DNA from: Acidobacteriota bacterium
Lineage (GTDB): Bacteria > Acidobacteriota > Terriglobia > UBA7540
Direction of reading: 5' to 3'
Assembly (NCBI GenBank): GCA_004298155.1
Contig: SCRD01000024.1
Span: 248,001-312,000 of the forward strand
Length of the DNA: 64,000 nt
Shown here: piece by piece, positions 1 through 8,925 of the stretch
Position numbering within the stretch: the stretch's first letter is position 1
Layout of the letters: each line of letters starts with the position of its first letter
Position numbers and translations under genes: made by a program
The notes under the pieces: generated by a model
Database searches by the model: none
The model's input: only the letters and a program-made list of their open reading frames with translations
Told to the model about the DNA's origin: nothing

Positions 1-437
1 GTCGCCGCAGTCAGGGATGTCAGAGAGCGCCAAATTCTCACAGCTTTTTTGGAATCGGTCGGCCTCGCCGCGGAAACCCGCTCCGAGCTTGGATTCGTTT
101 TGTGCTCGGGAAGAAGGTGCAAAGGTCAAAATCGCAATGAGAATGAGAAGATCACGGAAGACAGCCTTCCTCATGTCTTGACCTTTCTGGCAAGGTGGGG
201 ATGGAGGACCGCAGTGACTTTCCTCGCGTATTCTGCAACATCCCCCTCGGTCTTGAGTTCGTTGAGGTCAGTCGCCAGAAGCACCTCGACGTCAGCATGA
301 TGTTTTATGAGCCCTTGCCGGAGGTGAGCCGCCTGAGCCTGCAAAAGGATCCCAGCGGGGCGGTGCTTGTTGAAAGAGTCGGGGGAGGGCCTAGGAACCT
401 TGATAATTTTATTTGTTCTGGGCATCGCAATCCTCGG
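1..437. other. No convincing gene at window start
   Basis: Short open frames exist on both strands. The least unlikely is a minus-strand frame at 171-425 of 84 codons, ending just downstream of the phosphoesterase gene, with no recognised family and no clear ribosome binding site. I see no RNA gene or repeat here. Confidence 0.4.
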
Positions 438-1694
438 CTACGATAGATCGAAATATGGACAGTCGTCGTCGGGCTGCCGGTCGTCGGTAAGTAGATCAAG
501 GAAGGTTTGCGCGGCCTTTTCGCGCTGGGTGGCGGTGAGGAATTTCTGTCGGTCCTCCGGCGACAACGTATTCGGATCATAATCCGACTGGATCCACTGC
601 ATCACCGTCGCAGGGATTGATGCGTGCTCGAACGTGCGGCCATTCTGCTCGTACGGACCGGGGACAATGAAGCCTTTGTGAACCCAGGGAGAAACAAGTA
701 CCGCTGGCACGCGAACGCCTAGCCGGTCGAATGCAAAGGGCGCCCCAGTGCCAGTGTCCTGCGCCATCGCGGTGTATCCATCAGGGATGCACGCGGGCGG
801 AAAGACGTGGTCGAAAATACCGCCGTGTTCGTCATAAACGACGAGCAATGCGGTGCTATTCCAGAGCCGCTCATTATCGAAAATTGCGTCATAGACCATC
901 CCTATGAATCGTTCGCCGTGCTGCACATTATGATCCGGATGTTGATCAGAGGCTGGTTCTTCGCCGCCCTGACCGTCGTGGTCGCTATAGTTAGGCTCAA
1001 CAAAGCTGTAATCAGGCAGATCGCCCGACTTACAATCGGCGAGGAACTGGTCGAAGGTGCCAAAAATCTCCGGCTGGTTCTTCAGCAGATTCATAATTTC
1101 TGTCGTGGAACTAGGTCCGTCGTAGTAGTAGATGCGCGCGGTTCGTCCGGCCACCAGCGCTCGTTCATAGATGCTGTACGGAGGAGACTTCCAATAAAAA
1201 ATATCCATCCCCACCCGCCCGAATGAGGTACCGTAATGGGCGAAAGCCCGATTGCAGACAGTTGGCCCCGGAATGGAAGAAAACCAGCCGTTGAACACGA
1301 CGAACTGCTTGGCAAGGGTCGTCAAAACAGGCAACTTTTCCGGTGGGAAGTAGTGCATAATCTTGTGCGAGTTCGCGACGTTCTTTTGTTGTTGGTAATA
1401 GTCTTTGATGAATCCTTGCATGTTGGCTTTGCGGTCGGCATCTTCTTGCCCGCCAAAAATCTGCAAGTCCACACCTTGAAAATGGTGGTCTGGGTCAGGG
1501 TCGAGCTGGCCCTGGTATTCAGCTAATGGCCGCACAGCGATCTGTGCTCCGGTCGTATCCGGATTGGACTCAGTACTGGTCAGTCCGTCAATAGCTGGAA
1601 TTTCCGCCTTTAAGCCTCCCAGCATGTGGTCGAACGACCGGTTCTCCATCATCAAAACTACGATGTGCCTGAGATTGTCCAGCCCCTTGGCCAT
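438..1694 (-). CDS. Phosphoesterase / phospholipase C-like hydrolase
   Basis: This 418-residue protein belongs to the phosphoesterase family that includes bacterial phospholipases C and AcpA-type acid phosphatases (alkaline-phosphatase superfamily fold). Seen directly: the N-terminal signature HIVVLMMENRSFDHMLG at about residues 10-27, which supplies a metal-ligand Glu-Asn and the phosphate-attacking region, and a downstream VVYDEHGGIFDHV block typical of the second metal site. It hydrolyses phosphate esters; the true substrate cannot be told. There is no signal peptide, unlike many secreted members, so it is either cytoplasmic or exported by another route. The ATG at 1694 directly precedes the conserved block, so the start is well fixed. 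It stands alone, about 640 bases from the end of the B12 cluster. Confidence 0.85.
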   Translation of the reverse strand: MAKGLDNLRHIVVLMMENRSFDHMLGGLKAEIPAIDGLTSTESNPDTTGAQIAVRPLAEYQGQLDPDPDHHFQGVDLQIFGGQEDADRKANMQGFIKDYYQQQKNVANSHKIMHYFPPEKLPVLTTLAKQFVVFNGWFSSIPGPTVCNRAFAHYGTSFGRVGMDIFYWKSPPYSIYERALVAGRTARIYYYDGPSSTTEIMNLLKNQPEIFGTFDQFLADCKSGDLPDYSFVEPNYSDHDGQGGEEPASDQHPDHNVQHGERFIGMVYDAIFDNERLWNSTALLVVYDEHGGIFDHVFPPACIPDGYTAMAQDTGTGAPFAFDRLGVRVPAVLVSPWVHKGFIVPGPYEQNGRTFEHASIPATVMQWIQSDYDPNTLSPEDRQKFLTATQREKAAQTFLDLLTDDRQPDDDCPYFDLS

Positions 1695-2334
1695 AATTAA
1701 TCCCTATTTAGCCGAATTTAGCCGAGTAGGCAGCCCTGTTGATCTGCTGCGCCCCGCCCCTTGCCGGCGATTTCCATTTCCAGCGCTTCATCCCCCATTA
1801 TCATATACGTGAGTGCTAGGGAGCACAATCGGACCGTATGACCTGCATGCCGGAACGGACGAGGCGAGTGGTTAAGTTTGCTTCATCTAAAGCTCTCAAG
1901 TTTCGGAGCAGGTCCGCTTTGAGCCGTCAACTCCCATAATTCATCCAAATCTAATCTTTCGTGGCTTAAGAACCAGTTCTGTCCGCGGCTCATCCGGATA
2001 AGTCCCAAGCCATTCTTGTAACCTCAGTTTCGGTGACAAGCGACAAAAAGAGACGTTAGGCCGTCAACTTGACCGCTTTTGTCAAACTTCCGCGTGCCCC
2101 GTAATCCGGCCGGAACGAAAAATGCTCGCACGGGTTGGATTTAGACTGATCAAGGCCTTGAAGTTGCGAATCGAGCAGTCTCGGTGGGTCCCTAGAGATA
2201 GCTGGCTATGACCGCTTTTGGCGAAAGACCTTTAGCGTTCGGAAGGCGAAGTGAATGGGATTCGGAGCCAAACGTGAGCCCCCAAACTTGGCTTAATGGC
2301 TCTAAGGCTCGTCAGCCTGGGTCTCTCGGGTAAA
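1695..2334. other. Intergenic region, nothing recognised
   Basis: About 640 bases between the phosphoesterase gene and the end of cobQ. No frame has coding character, and I found no clear tRNA, riboswitch or terminator hairpin. It presumably holds the phosphoesterase promoter and the end of the cobalamin transcript. Confidence 0.4.
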
Positions 2335-3849
2335 CTACAATGATCCATTCAAAATCTCTTCCAGCATCGCTAAGTCAACATGCTCCCGAATCAGCGTGGC
2401 CAGAGAATCGAGATCCTTGTTCGCGGCGGAACGACTACTGGGTGGAAGCGGCTCCCAGTTTCGCCGTACTCGCAGATCATTGAGGATTCGGCGACGGAAA
2501 GTCGGGGAGTCAAACACTCCGTGCAAATACGTTCCCCACACTAAACCGTCGGCCGACACGGCCCCGTCAAAGCGGTCCGTGAGTTTTCCGCCTTCGCTGG
2601 TGATCCTGAACATAGGCCGGGTGGACTGCGCGCACTGCGTTTGTCCCATGTGAATCTCGTAGCCAACGATTTCTTCCTCATGATCAAGACTCAGCGCACG
2701 CACCTGAATTGTAGTTTTCTCAGGTTCAAACGTGGTTGTGGTCTCGAGGAGACGCAAGCCTTCCATTGAGTATGTACTCGACTCAATCCCCATGGGGTCA
2801 AGCAACTCCTGGCCCAGCATTTGATAGCCACCGCAGATTCCCACGATGAAAGCGCCGGATTCGTGGCAAAGGCGGATATAATCCGCAAGCCCCGAGGATC
2901 GTAGGTGTGCAAGGTCGTCCATCGTGCTTTTGGAGCCAGGGATAAGGAGCAGGTCGGGAAGAGGACCGCCAGGTTGCGGCGCGTCTGGCAAATAGCGCAA
3001 GTTCACATCAGGCTCAAGTTCGAGGCTTTCAAAGTCCGTGGAGTTTGAAATATGTGGCAGGAGGATGACCTGGATCTGAAGCTTTGTGGGGGCTTGAACC
3101 CATGGCCTCTTCCATTTTGAATCGGGAAGTCCGTCTTCTTCCGCCACCGCGAGATCCTTGACGAAAGGCAGCACTCCCAGGACTTTCTTGCCTGTTTTGC
3201 TTTCCAGGGACTCCAGTCCTCCTTTCAAGAGCGAAATGTCACCCCGGAATTTGTTAATGATAAATGCCTTGACCCGCGATCGCTCCTCGACGGTGAGCAA
3301 TTCAAGGGTCCCTACCAGCCAGGCGAACACTCCACCGAGATTAATGTCACCCACAAGAACAACGGGCGCAGAGGCCATACGGGCCATCGCCATATTGACG
3401 ATGTCGAATGAACGGAGATTGATCTCGGCTGGGCTGCCGGCTCCTTCAATGACCACGATGTCGCTTTCCCGTGAAAGCCTCTGGAAAGACTCCCGAACGA
3501 CATTCAGCAGGTGGGGCTGATACTGGTGATACTCGCGCGCGCTCATGACCTTGAGGGCTTTCCCCAACACCACGACTTGGGCGCCGATTTCACTGCTGGG
3601 CTTTAGCAGGATGGGATTCATATCCACATGTGGTTCGATCCCGCAGGCCTGGGCCTGGAACGCCTGAGCCCGCCCTATTTCTCTACCTTCGGTGGTGACG
3701 AATGAGTTGTTGGACATGTTCTGCGCTTTAAAAGGGGCAACTCGAAACCCCTCCTGCCGGAAGTATCGGCAGAGGGCAGCCGTTACCACACTCTTCCCAA
3801 CGTAAGAGCCTGTTCCCTGAATCATGATTGTGCGCGCGGCGATATTCAA
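2335..3849 (-). CDS. cobQ: Cobyric acid synthase
   Basis: This ATP- and glutamine-dependent amidotransferase amidates four carboxyl groups of adenosylcobyrinic a,c-diamide to give adenosylcobyric acid. The 504 residues match the family length. Seen: an N-terminal dethiobiotin-synthetase-like domain with the nucleotide loop GTGSYVGKS at about residues 12-20, and a C-terminal class I glutaminase-like domain with the nucleophile Cys in GICGGYQMLG (about residues 340-349). The start ATG at 3849 overlaps the end of the upstream cobD by four bases (ATGA), implying translational coupling. It is the last gene of the btuB-led transcription unit. The same enzyme is called CbiP in anaerobic-pathway organisms. 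Confidence 0.95.
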   Translation of the reverse strand: MNIAARTIMIQGTGSYVGKSVVTAALCRYFRQEGFRVAPFKAQNMSNNSFVTTEGREIGRAQAFQAQACGIEPHVDMNPILLKPSSEIGAQVVVLGKALKVMSAREYHQYQPHLLNVVRESFQRLSRESDIVVIEGAGSPAEINLRSFDIVNMAMARMASAPVVLVGDINLGGVFAWLVGTLELLTVEERSRVKAFIINKFRGDISLLKGGLESLESKTGKKVLGVLPFVKDLAVAEEDGLPDSKWKRPWVQAPTKLQIQVILLPHISNSTDFESLELEPDVNLRYLPDAPQPGGPLPDLLLIPGSKSTMDDLAHLRSSGLADYIRLCHESGAFIVGICGGYQMLGQELLDPMGIESSTYSMEGLRLLETTTTFEPEKTTIQVRALSLDHEEEIVGYEIHMGQTQCAQSTRPMFRITSEGGKLTDRFDGAVSADGLVWGTYLHGVFDSPTFRRRILNDLRVRRNWEPLPPSSRSAANKDLDSLATLIREHVDLAMLEEILNGSL

Positions 3850-4949
3850 ACCCTCCGCCGTTCAGTAAGGATGCCGCCCGCCTGGCGCAAGGCTTCCAAC
3901 AGACAACGGTTTTCTTTTCGGGAGCGAATCGCAACACGGATGTATTTCTGACCCAGACCCCGGAAGTCCGTACAGCCGCGAATGAGGATGTGTATCGCCT
4001 CAAGTTCCCTTTGCAAATGATTGGCCCGAATCGCTTGATGCTGGATACGCACCAGGAGGAAATTTGCCTCTGAGGGGTACGGAACAAGCCAGCCAAGGCT
4101 TGTAAGGCCTGCGGACAGATACCGGCGTTCTTTGGCGATCAGGTTGAGTGACTTTTCCCGAAAAGCGGAGTCCGAGATCGATTCTGCCGCCGCAATCACG
4201 GCCAGGGTATTCACCGACCACGGTTCTTGTTGATGGGAAAGTTCTACGACCAGGCTAGGGTGGGTCACGAGGTACCCAATTCTCAAGCCTGGGATTGCGA
4301 AGAATTTCGTGAAGGACCGCAGGACAATAAGGTGCCGCTGCTGGCTGGCCCGTCTGGAAAGCGACGGCTGGGAGGTGAAATCGATAAAAGATTCATCAGC
4401 AACGAAGTAAATTCGCCTTCGAAAGCAGAGGTCGCTGATGGCGGACAGCGTTTCCGGGGGGATCACAGCACCTGTCGGATTATTGGGGTTGGCAAGGATG
4501 AGCATATCAGGGGCTTCATCCGTTAGCGTGCGAAGAAATTCAGTCAACTCAATTTGGAAGCCCCTTCTGGAATTGAGATGGTATTCGCGGATACGGCAGC
4601 CTGAACGCCGAAGAGCGGCAGCGTATTCGGAGAAGGCCGGCTGAGCCAGCAGTGCTTTTCGGGGGTTCAGATGGCGTGGAATGAGGTGAAGAAGTTGTGT
4701 AGCGCCGTTGCCGAAAAGAATACTTTCCGGATCGATGCTCTCGTGGGAAGCCACCAGATTTCGGAGACCTGCCATGCTCTGGTCCGGGTAATGGCAAACC
4801 AGACCTAGTTCTTTCTTCAACCTGTGGTGAGCTCCCGGTGAAAGTCCCAAAGGGTTGATGCTGGCGCTAAAGTCCATGATGGCCGATACCGGCACGCCGA
4901 GCCGCTGGGCTGCGCCGAAGATATCACCACCATGTCGTGCTACGGTCAT
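3846..4949 (-). CDS. cobD: Threonine-phosphate decarboxylase-like PLP enzyme
   Basis: A pyridoxal-phosphate fold type I protein of 367 residues resembling histidinol-phosphate aminotransferase. In cobalamin clusters this family (Salmonella CobD, also named CobC) decarboxylates L-threonine-O-3-phosphate to (R)-1-aminopropan-2-ol phosphate, the linker between corrin ring and nucleotide loop. Seen: the N-terminal HGGDIFGAAQRLG block, the NPNNPTG motif near the middle and the PLP lysine in SFTKFFAIPGLRIGY. An upstream in-frame ATG at 5024 would overlap cbiB by 76 bases. The ATG at 4949 fits the family N-terminus and overlaps the cbiB stop by one base (TGATG), so I chose it. It sits between cbiB and cobQ, consistent with its role. 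Confidence 0.92.
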   Translation of the reverse strand: MTVARHGGDIFGAAQRLGVPVSAIMDFSASINPLGLSPGAHHRLKKELGLVCHYPDQSMAGLRNLVASHESIDPESILFGNGATQLLHLIPRHLNPRKALLAQPAFSEYAAALRRSGCRIREYHLNSRRGFQIELTEFLRTLTDEAPDMLILANPNNPTGAVIPPETLSAISDLCFRRRIYFVADESFIDFTSQPSLSRRASQQRHLIVLRSFTKFFAIPGLRIGYLVTHPSLVVELSHQQEPWSVNTLAVIAAAESISDSAFREKSLNLIAKERRYLSAGLTSLGWLVPYPSEANFLLVRIQHQAIRANHLQRELEAIHILIRGCTDFRGLGQKYIRVAIRSRKENRCLLEALRQAGGILTERRRV

Positions 4950-5905
4950 CAGATTTTCCCCATCAGAGCAGCGAGTCCAGCGGAAACCACTAGCGCTAAC
5001 GCCGAGGTGAGATAGAGAAGGCATCGCACCTGCGAGTAAAGCTCCGGCTTGAGTTCCCGAACAGGCTTCCCGAGATACGCCTTGCGGATTGGCCAGCCAT
5101 TATAGAAGTTGGTCCCTCCAAGCTGCACACCGAGGGCCCCGGCGTACGCCGCTTCAGGATATCCACTGTTCGGACTGGGCTGTAGGCTGGCATCCTGCCG
5201 GACGGCGCGGTAGGACTCTTTCCAGCCGAGGCGCAAAACGAACGATCCGGCAATCACCAACACTGCCGTCAGACGAGCGGGCACAAGGTTGACAGCATCG
5301 TCCAGGCGCGCCGCAGCCCAGCCAAAGTCGCGATATCGATCATTCTTGTAACCGATCATGGAGTCCAGGGTGTTGACGGCCTTGTACGCAAGAGCCAAAG
5401 GTACTCCTCCAATAGCAAGATAGAACAAGGGTGCGACAACCCCATCCGAAGTGTTTTCCGCCACCGTCTCGATGACGGCGCGCACAATCTCAGCCTCGTC
5501 CGCCGTTCCAGTGTCGCGACCCACAATCTTGCCCAGGCTGGATCGCGCAAGATCACGGCGGCCACTCCTGAGGTAATCGAGAACTTCCCCTCCCGCAAGG
5601 TCCAGGCCCCGTATCGAGAGTGTGGTGTAAGCAAGGTAAATCGCCGTAGCCGACGCCGCAAGCGCCGAAAACTTACGGATCCACGCTAGCAGCAGCCAGG
5701 ACCCCAAACCCACCGTAAAGACGATGAGCAAAGTTGTCAAAACGCCGGCCAGGCGCAAGGCCCATGGGGTGCGGGCAAGTTTCCGGCAAGTTTTCTCCAG
5801 GGCTGTGGCCGCCAACCCAAAGAACCGGACCGGATGGGGCAGCCAGGGTGGATCGGCGAACGCCAAGTCGGCGGCGTAAGCCAGCAAGATTTGAAGACCG
5901 TTCAC
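4949..5905 (-). CDS. cbiB: Adenosylcobinamide-phosphate synthase, membrane protein
   Basis: CbiB/CobD-type integral membrane protein of 318 residues. It condenses adenosylcobyric acid with aminopropanol (phosphate) to make adenosylcobinamide (phosphate). Seen: the family opening with LAFADPPWLPHPVRFFG at about residues 14-30, several hydrophobic segments (about 57-75, 80-95, 155-172, 205-222 and a C-terminal one near 295-312), and the conserved GYKNDRYRDFGWAAARLDD region. The start is a GTG at 5905. It follows the btuF-like gene by 15 bases and overlaps cobD by one base, so all three are probably cotranscribed. Confidence 0.94.
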   Translation of the reverse strand: MNGLQILLAYAADLAFADPPWLPHPVRFFGLAATALEKTCRKLARTPWALRLAGVLTTLLIVFTVGLGSWLLLAWIRKFSALAASATAIYLAYTTLSIRGLDLAGGEVLDYLRSGRRDLARSSLGKIVGRDTGTADEAEIVRAVIETVAENTSDGVVAPLFYLAIGGVPLALAYKAVNTLDSMIGYKNDRYRDFGWAAARLDDAVNLVPARLTAVLVIAGSFVLRLGWKESYRAVRQDASLQPSPNSGYPEAAYAGALGVQLGGTNFYNGWPIRKAYLGKPVRELKPELYSQVRCLLYLTSALALVVSAGLAALMGKI

Positions 5906-5920
5906 AACAATGACCGTCTT

Positions 5921-6898
5921 TCAGGGTTGACCTAGCGATGAGAATCGCTCCGACATGCGCTGTGCATGGATCGGCATCTTTTGGACCAAATCGAGCTTCA
6001 CTGCCGCCCCCACAGGAATTGATCCGGAAAAAAGTTCCGGATGAATGATCTCCGCCAGCATTTCGAGTCCTTTGACGGTGCGAGGTCCCGGCCGGCTGAA
6101 ATAAGACGGGCTGTCCACAATGTATACACGCCCGGCACGCACGGCGGGAAGGTCGTACCAACCCACCCGGGTCGAAAATCGGTCCACTTCAGTTAAGGTT
6201 CGCTCAATCTTGTAGCCACACGGCATAATCACCATGACTTCGGGGGCGAATTCAACCACCTGCTGCCACGGGATGACCGTTGATGGCGCGCCTTCGTGGC
6301 CCAAGCCGTCGATTCCCCCTGCGAGACGTATCATCTCCGGTACCCAGTGGCCGCCTGCCATCGGCGGATCCATCCATTCCATGCAGCACACCCGCGGACG
6401 CTCGGCGACGTGTGAGGCCGCGGCGGCGACCTTATCGATCCGTTCCTGGAGTAAGAGGGTTACGGCGTGTGCGCGCTCTTCTTGCCCCGTCACTTCACCA
6501 ACTGTCAGAATGTTGTCAAGAATCTGGCGGAGATTGTTCGGTTCGAGAGAAACAATGCGGCAGGGGCCGGCCAATATCCTTGCCGCATTGCGCACCTGCG
6601 CAACAGGAATCGCACATACGGTGCAAAGCTCCTGGGTAAGGATCACTTCGGGATCGATCTGCCGAAGCAATTGCTCGTCGATGCGGTACAGGCTGTGGGT
6701 CGGATGACGATGCGCGCTGACCGCGCCGTGGATTTCCGCGCTGCGCAGCGTGGAGGAAAGATCGCTTGTCGAGACCACAGGCTTTGTCTTGACCTCGGGC
6801 GGATAATCGCACTCATGGGAGACTCCCACCAGGTTGTCCCCGAGGCCCAATGCATACACGATCTCGGTCGCGCTCGGAAGAAGAGATAGAATTCGCAT
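5921..6898 (-). CDS. btuF: BtuF-like cobalamin-binding protein without signal peptide
   Basis: A 325-residue periplasmic-binding-fold protein of the BtuF/helical-backbone family. Seen: the hallmark RILSLLPSATEIVYALGLG at the N-terminus, GVSHECDYPPE, ILTQELCTVCAI and the PRTVKGLEMLAEIIHP C-terminal helix. It lies directly between btuD and cbiB, so corrinoid delivery to the BtuCD transporter is the natural role. The protein begins straight at the mature-domain strand with no signal peptide, and a strong AAGGAGACC ribosome binding site lies ahead of the ATG at 6898, so this start is likely real. It may therefore be cytoplasmic, unlike the second BtuF paralogue at 12154-13062, which has a clear leader. 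Confidence 0.88.
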   Translation of the reverse strand: MRILSLLPSATEIVYALGLGDNLVGVSHECDYPPEVKTKPVVSTSDLSSTLRSAEIHGAVSAHRHPTHSLYRIDEQLLRQIDPEVILTQELCTVCAIPVAQVRNAARILAGPCRIVSLEPNNLRQILDNILTVGEVTGQEERAHAVTLLLQERIDKVAAAASHVAERPRVCCMEWMDPPMAGGHWVPEMIRLAGGIDGLGHEGAPSTVIPWQQVVEFAPEVMVIMPCGYKIERTLTEVDRFSTRVGWYDLPAVRAGRVYIVDSPSYFSRPGPRTVKGLEMLAEIIHPELFSGSIPVGAAVKLDLVQKMPIHAQRMSERFSSLGQP

Positions 6899-6963
6899 GT
6901 TGGTCTCCTTTGGGTAGCCCTCGTTTTGCCGAAATTGATAACAGACTTACCCACACACCCAGG

Positions 6964-7767
6964 TCATTGCTCTATCACGCGGTCGCGATATCGGGACACT
7001 GGAAGGAGGATGGGAGCCCGTCCGCTACCCGTCCGTACAATCTCCACGGGCCCGCCATAAGCCTCTTCCACAACTTCAGCGCGCAACACGTCCTCCGGCG
7101 CCCCGTCGGCCAGCACCGCCCCTCGATGCAGGACCATCAGGCGGTTAAAGTACCGGCCGGCCAGGTTCAAATCATGGATGGCAGCCACGATGGTGAGACC
7201 CCGGCTGCGATTGAGCTCGGTGACCAAATCCAGGATTTCAGCCTGCCGGGTGATATCGAGCAGATGCGTCGGTTCATCCACCAGCAGGATTTCCGGTTCC
7301 TGGGCAAGCGCCATGGCAATGATGACGCGCTGGCGCTCGCCGCCACTCAGTTCGTTGATGATCCGGCCACTGAGATCAGTCGTATCCGTCAAGAACATCG
7401 CCTGCTCCACCGCGCACCGGTCGTTCGACCGGAAACCCCGCAGCAAGCCTAAATGCGGCGTGCGTCCAAGCTCAACGATTTCTTGCGCTGTGAAAGCAAA
7501 CGGCACCGCCAAATCCTGAGGTACAACAGCAATTTTACGCGCCAACTCTTGCCGAGACACGGAACGAAGGTCACGTCCGTCCAGGAGAATAGAACCTCTG
7601 CTTGGAGACCTTGCGCCGCTCAAGAGTTTCAAGAGCGTTGTTTTTCCCACCCCGTTGGGACCAAGGATTGCGACCCGCTCGCCGGCATGGATTTCCAGAG
7701 AAATGCCCGTAAGGACCGGCTGGCCGTCGTAGTCGAAGCACACCTGGGAAGCAAGAATCATTGCCAT
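6964..7767 (-). CDS. btuD: Cobalamin/iron-chelate ABC transporter ATPase
   Basis: A 267-residue ATP-binding subunit of the FecE/BtuD class that powers the BtuC permease. Seen in order: Walker A GPNGVGKTT at about residues 37-45, Q-loop around VPQDLAVPF, ABC signature LSGGERQR at about 140-147, Walker B ILLVDEPTHLLD at about 160-171 and the switch His in AAIHDLNLAG. The C-terminal 35 residues are a family-typical extension. The start could be the ATG at 7767 or the one two codons in. It follows btuC almost directly (stop at 7770), so it is translated from the same message. Substrate assignment rests on the riboswitch and neighbours. Confidence 0.93.
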   Translation of the reverse strand: MAMILASQVCFDYDGQPVLTGISLEIHAGERVAILGPNGVGKTTLLKLLSGARSPSRGSILLDGRDLRSVSRQELARKIAVVPQDLAVPFAFTAQEIVELGRTPHLGLLRGFRSNDRCAVEQAMFLTDTTDLSGRIINELSGGERQRVIIAMALAQEPEILLVDEPTHLLDITRQAEILDLVTELNRSRGLTIVAAIHDLNLAGRYFNRLMVLHRGAVLADGAPEDVLRAEVVEEAYGGPVEIVRTGSGRAPILLPVSRYRDRVIEQ

Positions 7768-7769
7768 GC

Positions 7770-8885
7770 TTAAAACCTGTACTCTCGTTTGGTCCGGTGC
7801 AAAAGCAGCAGGAAAGCCGGGCCGCCCACGAGGGCGGTCAGAATTCCCACCGGAATCTCATTCGGGGGCATGACGATCCGGGCAAGCAGGTCGGCGATCA
7901 CCAGGAACGACGCCCCGCCGAGAGCCGCGAGCGGAAGCAGACGGACATGGTTGGGTCCAAACAGTAACCGGAGGAAGTGGGGCACGATCAGCCCCACAAA
8001 CCCGATTAAGCCGCCCGCCGATACGGCCGCGGCAGTGAGAAGCGACCCAACGACAATCACTCCAGCCTTCTGGCGTTCAACCGCGATGCCGAGATATCCC
8101 GCGCATTCCTCACCGAGCGCCAGGCCATTCAAACTCCTCGTCAGCGTCAACGCGCCCACAGTGCCGACGATGATAATGAGGGCGATGAGTCCGAGCTGGC
8201 TCCAGTGTTCGATCCAAATTCCGCCCAGGAGCCATCCGTAAATGATGCGCGTGTTTAACTCGAATCGTTCATTGACGATGAGCAAGAAGGAGACGCTGTA
8301 ACCGAGAATGACGCTGACCGCGAACCCCACCAGCAATAACGTCACCACCGGTGTGCGCCCTCCCACTCGGGAGAGACGGAAGACGAGCACCATTGCTCCC
8401 AAGGCTCCGAGAAATGCCAGCGTCGGAATAGCGCCGAAGTGCAGAATAGAGAAATGGGAAAAGAGTACCGCTCCCAGGCAGGCTCCGAAAGCCGCGCCAC
8501 CGGAAGTGCCAATCACATAGGGATCCGCCAGGGGATTTCGGAAAATCCCTTGGAAAAGAACTCCTGCTACGGAAAGCGCCGCACCCACCAGTGCTGCCGC
8601 CAGAACCCGCGGCATCCGAATCTGGAAAATGATGGTTTCGTCGGTTTGCGGCCACGTTCGGGGCAGGTGGACCAAACCCGATCGGTTGAGCAGCATGCAG
8701 ACGATCTCCCGGGAAGGAATGTGCACGGCGCCAATCCCGGACGCCACCACAACGCTCACGGCGGCCAGCAGTACGAGCAGCCCCAAACCGGCGCGGAAGC
8801 GAAGCGTGGAAGATGAACCTGCCGCGCGGGTGCCCGTCGTCATATCTCTGACCGTGCAGGACGGCTCGTTTGTGGACGCTGCCAT
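7770..8885 (-). CDS. btuC: Cobalamin ABC transporter permease
   Basis: FecCD/BtuC-type permease of 371 residues with about ten hydrophobic helices. It forms the inner-membrane channel for corrinoids. Seen: a first membrane helix near residues 33-52, the conserved RMPRVLAAALVGAALSVAGVLFQ block, NPLADPYVIGTSGGAAFGA, and the C-terminal GLIGFVGLIVPHFLR and NEIPVGILTALVGGPAFL motifs. The frame stays open to a TTG at 8909, but the ATG at 8885 has an AAAGG ribosome binding site seven bases upstream and is preferred. It lies 40 bases after btuB and just ahead of btuD. Confidence 0.93.
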   Translation of the reverse strand: MAASTNEPSCTVRDMTTGTRAAGSSSTLRFRAGLGLLVLLAAVSVVVASGIGAVHIPSREIVCMLLNRSGLVHLPRTWPQTDETIIFQIRMPRVLAAALVGAALSVAGVLFQGIFRNPLADPYVIGTSGGAAFGACLGAVLFSHFSILHFGAIPTLAFLGALGAMVLVFRLSRVGGRTPVVTLLLVGFAVSVILGYSVSFLLIVNERFELNTRIIYGWLLGGIWIEHWSQLGLIALIIIVGTVGALTLTRSLNGLALGEECAGYLGIAVERQKAGVIVVGSLLTAAAVSAGGLIGFVGLIVPHFLRLLFGPNHVRLLPLAALGGASFLVIADLLARIVMPPNEIPVGILTALVGGPAFLLLLHRTKREYRF

Positions 8886-8925
8886 TTTGGCCTTTCTCAG
8901 TCTCGTCAAAGTCTGATCGAAATTG

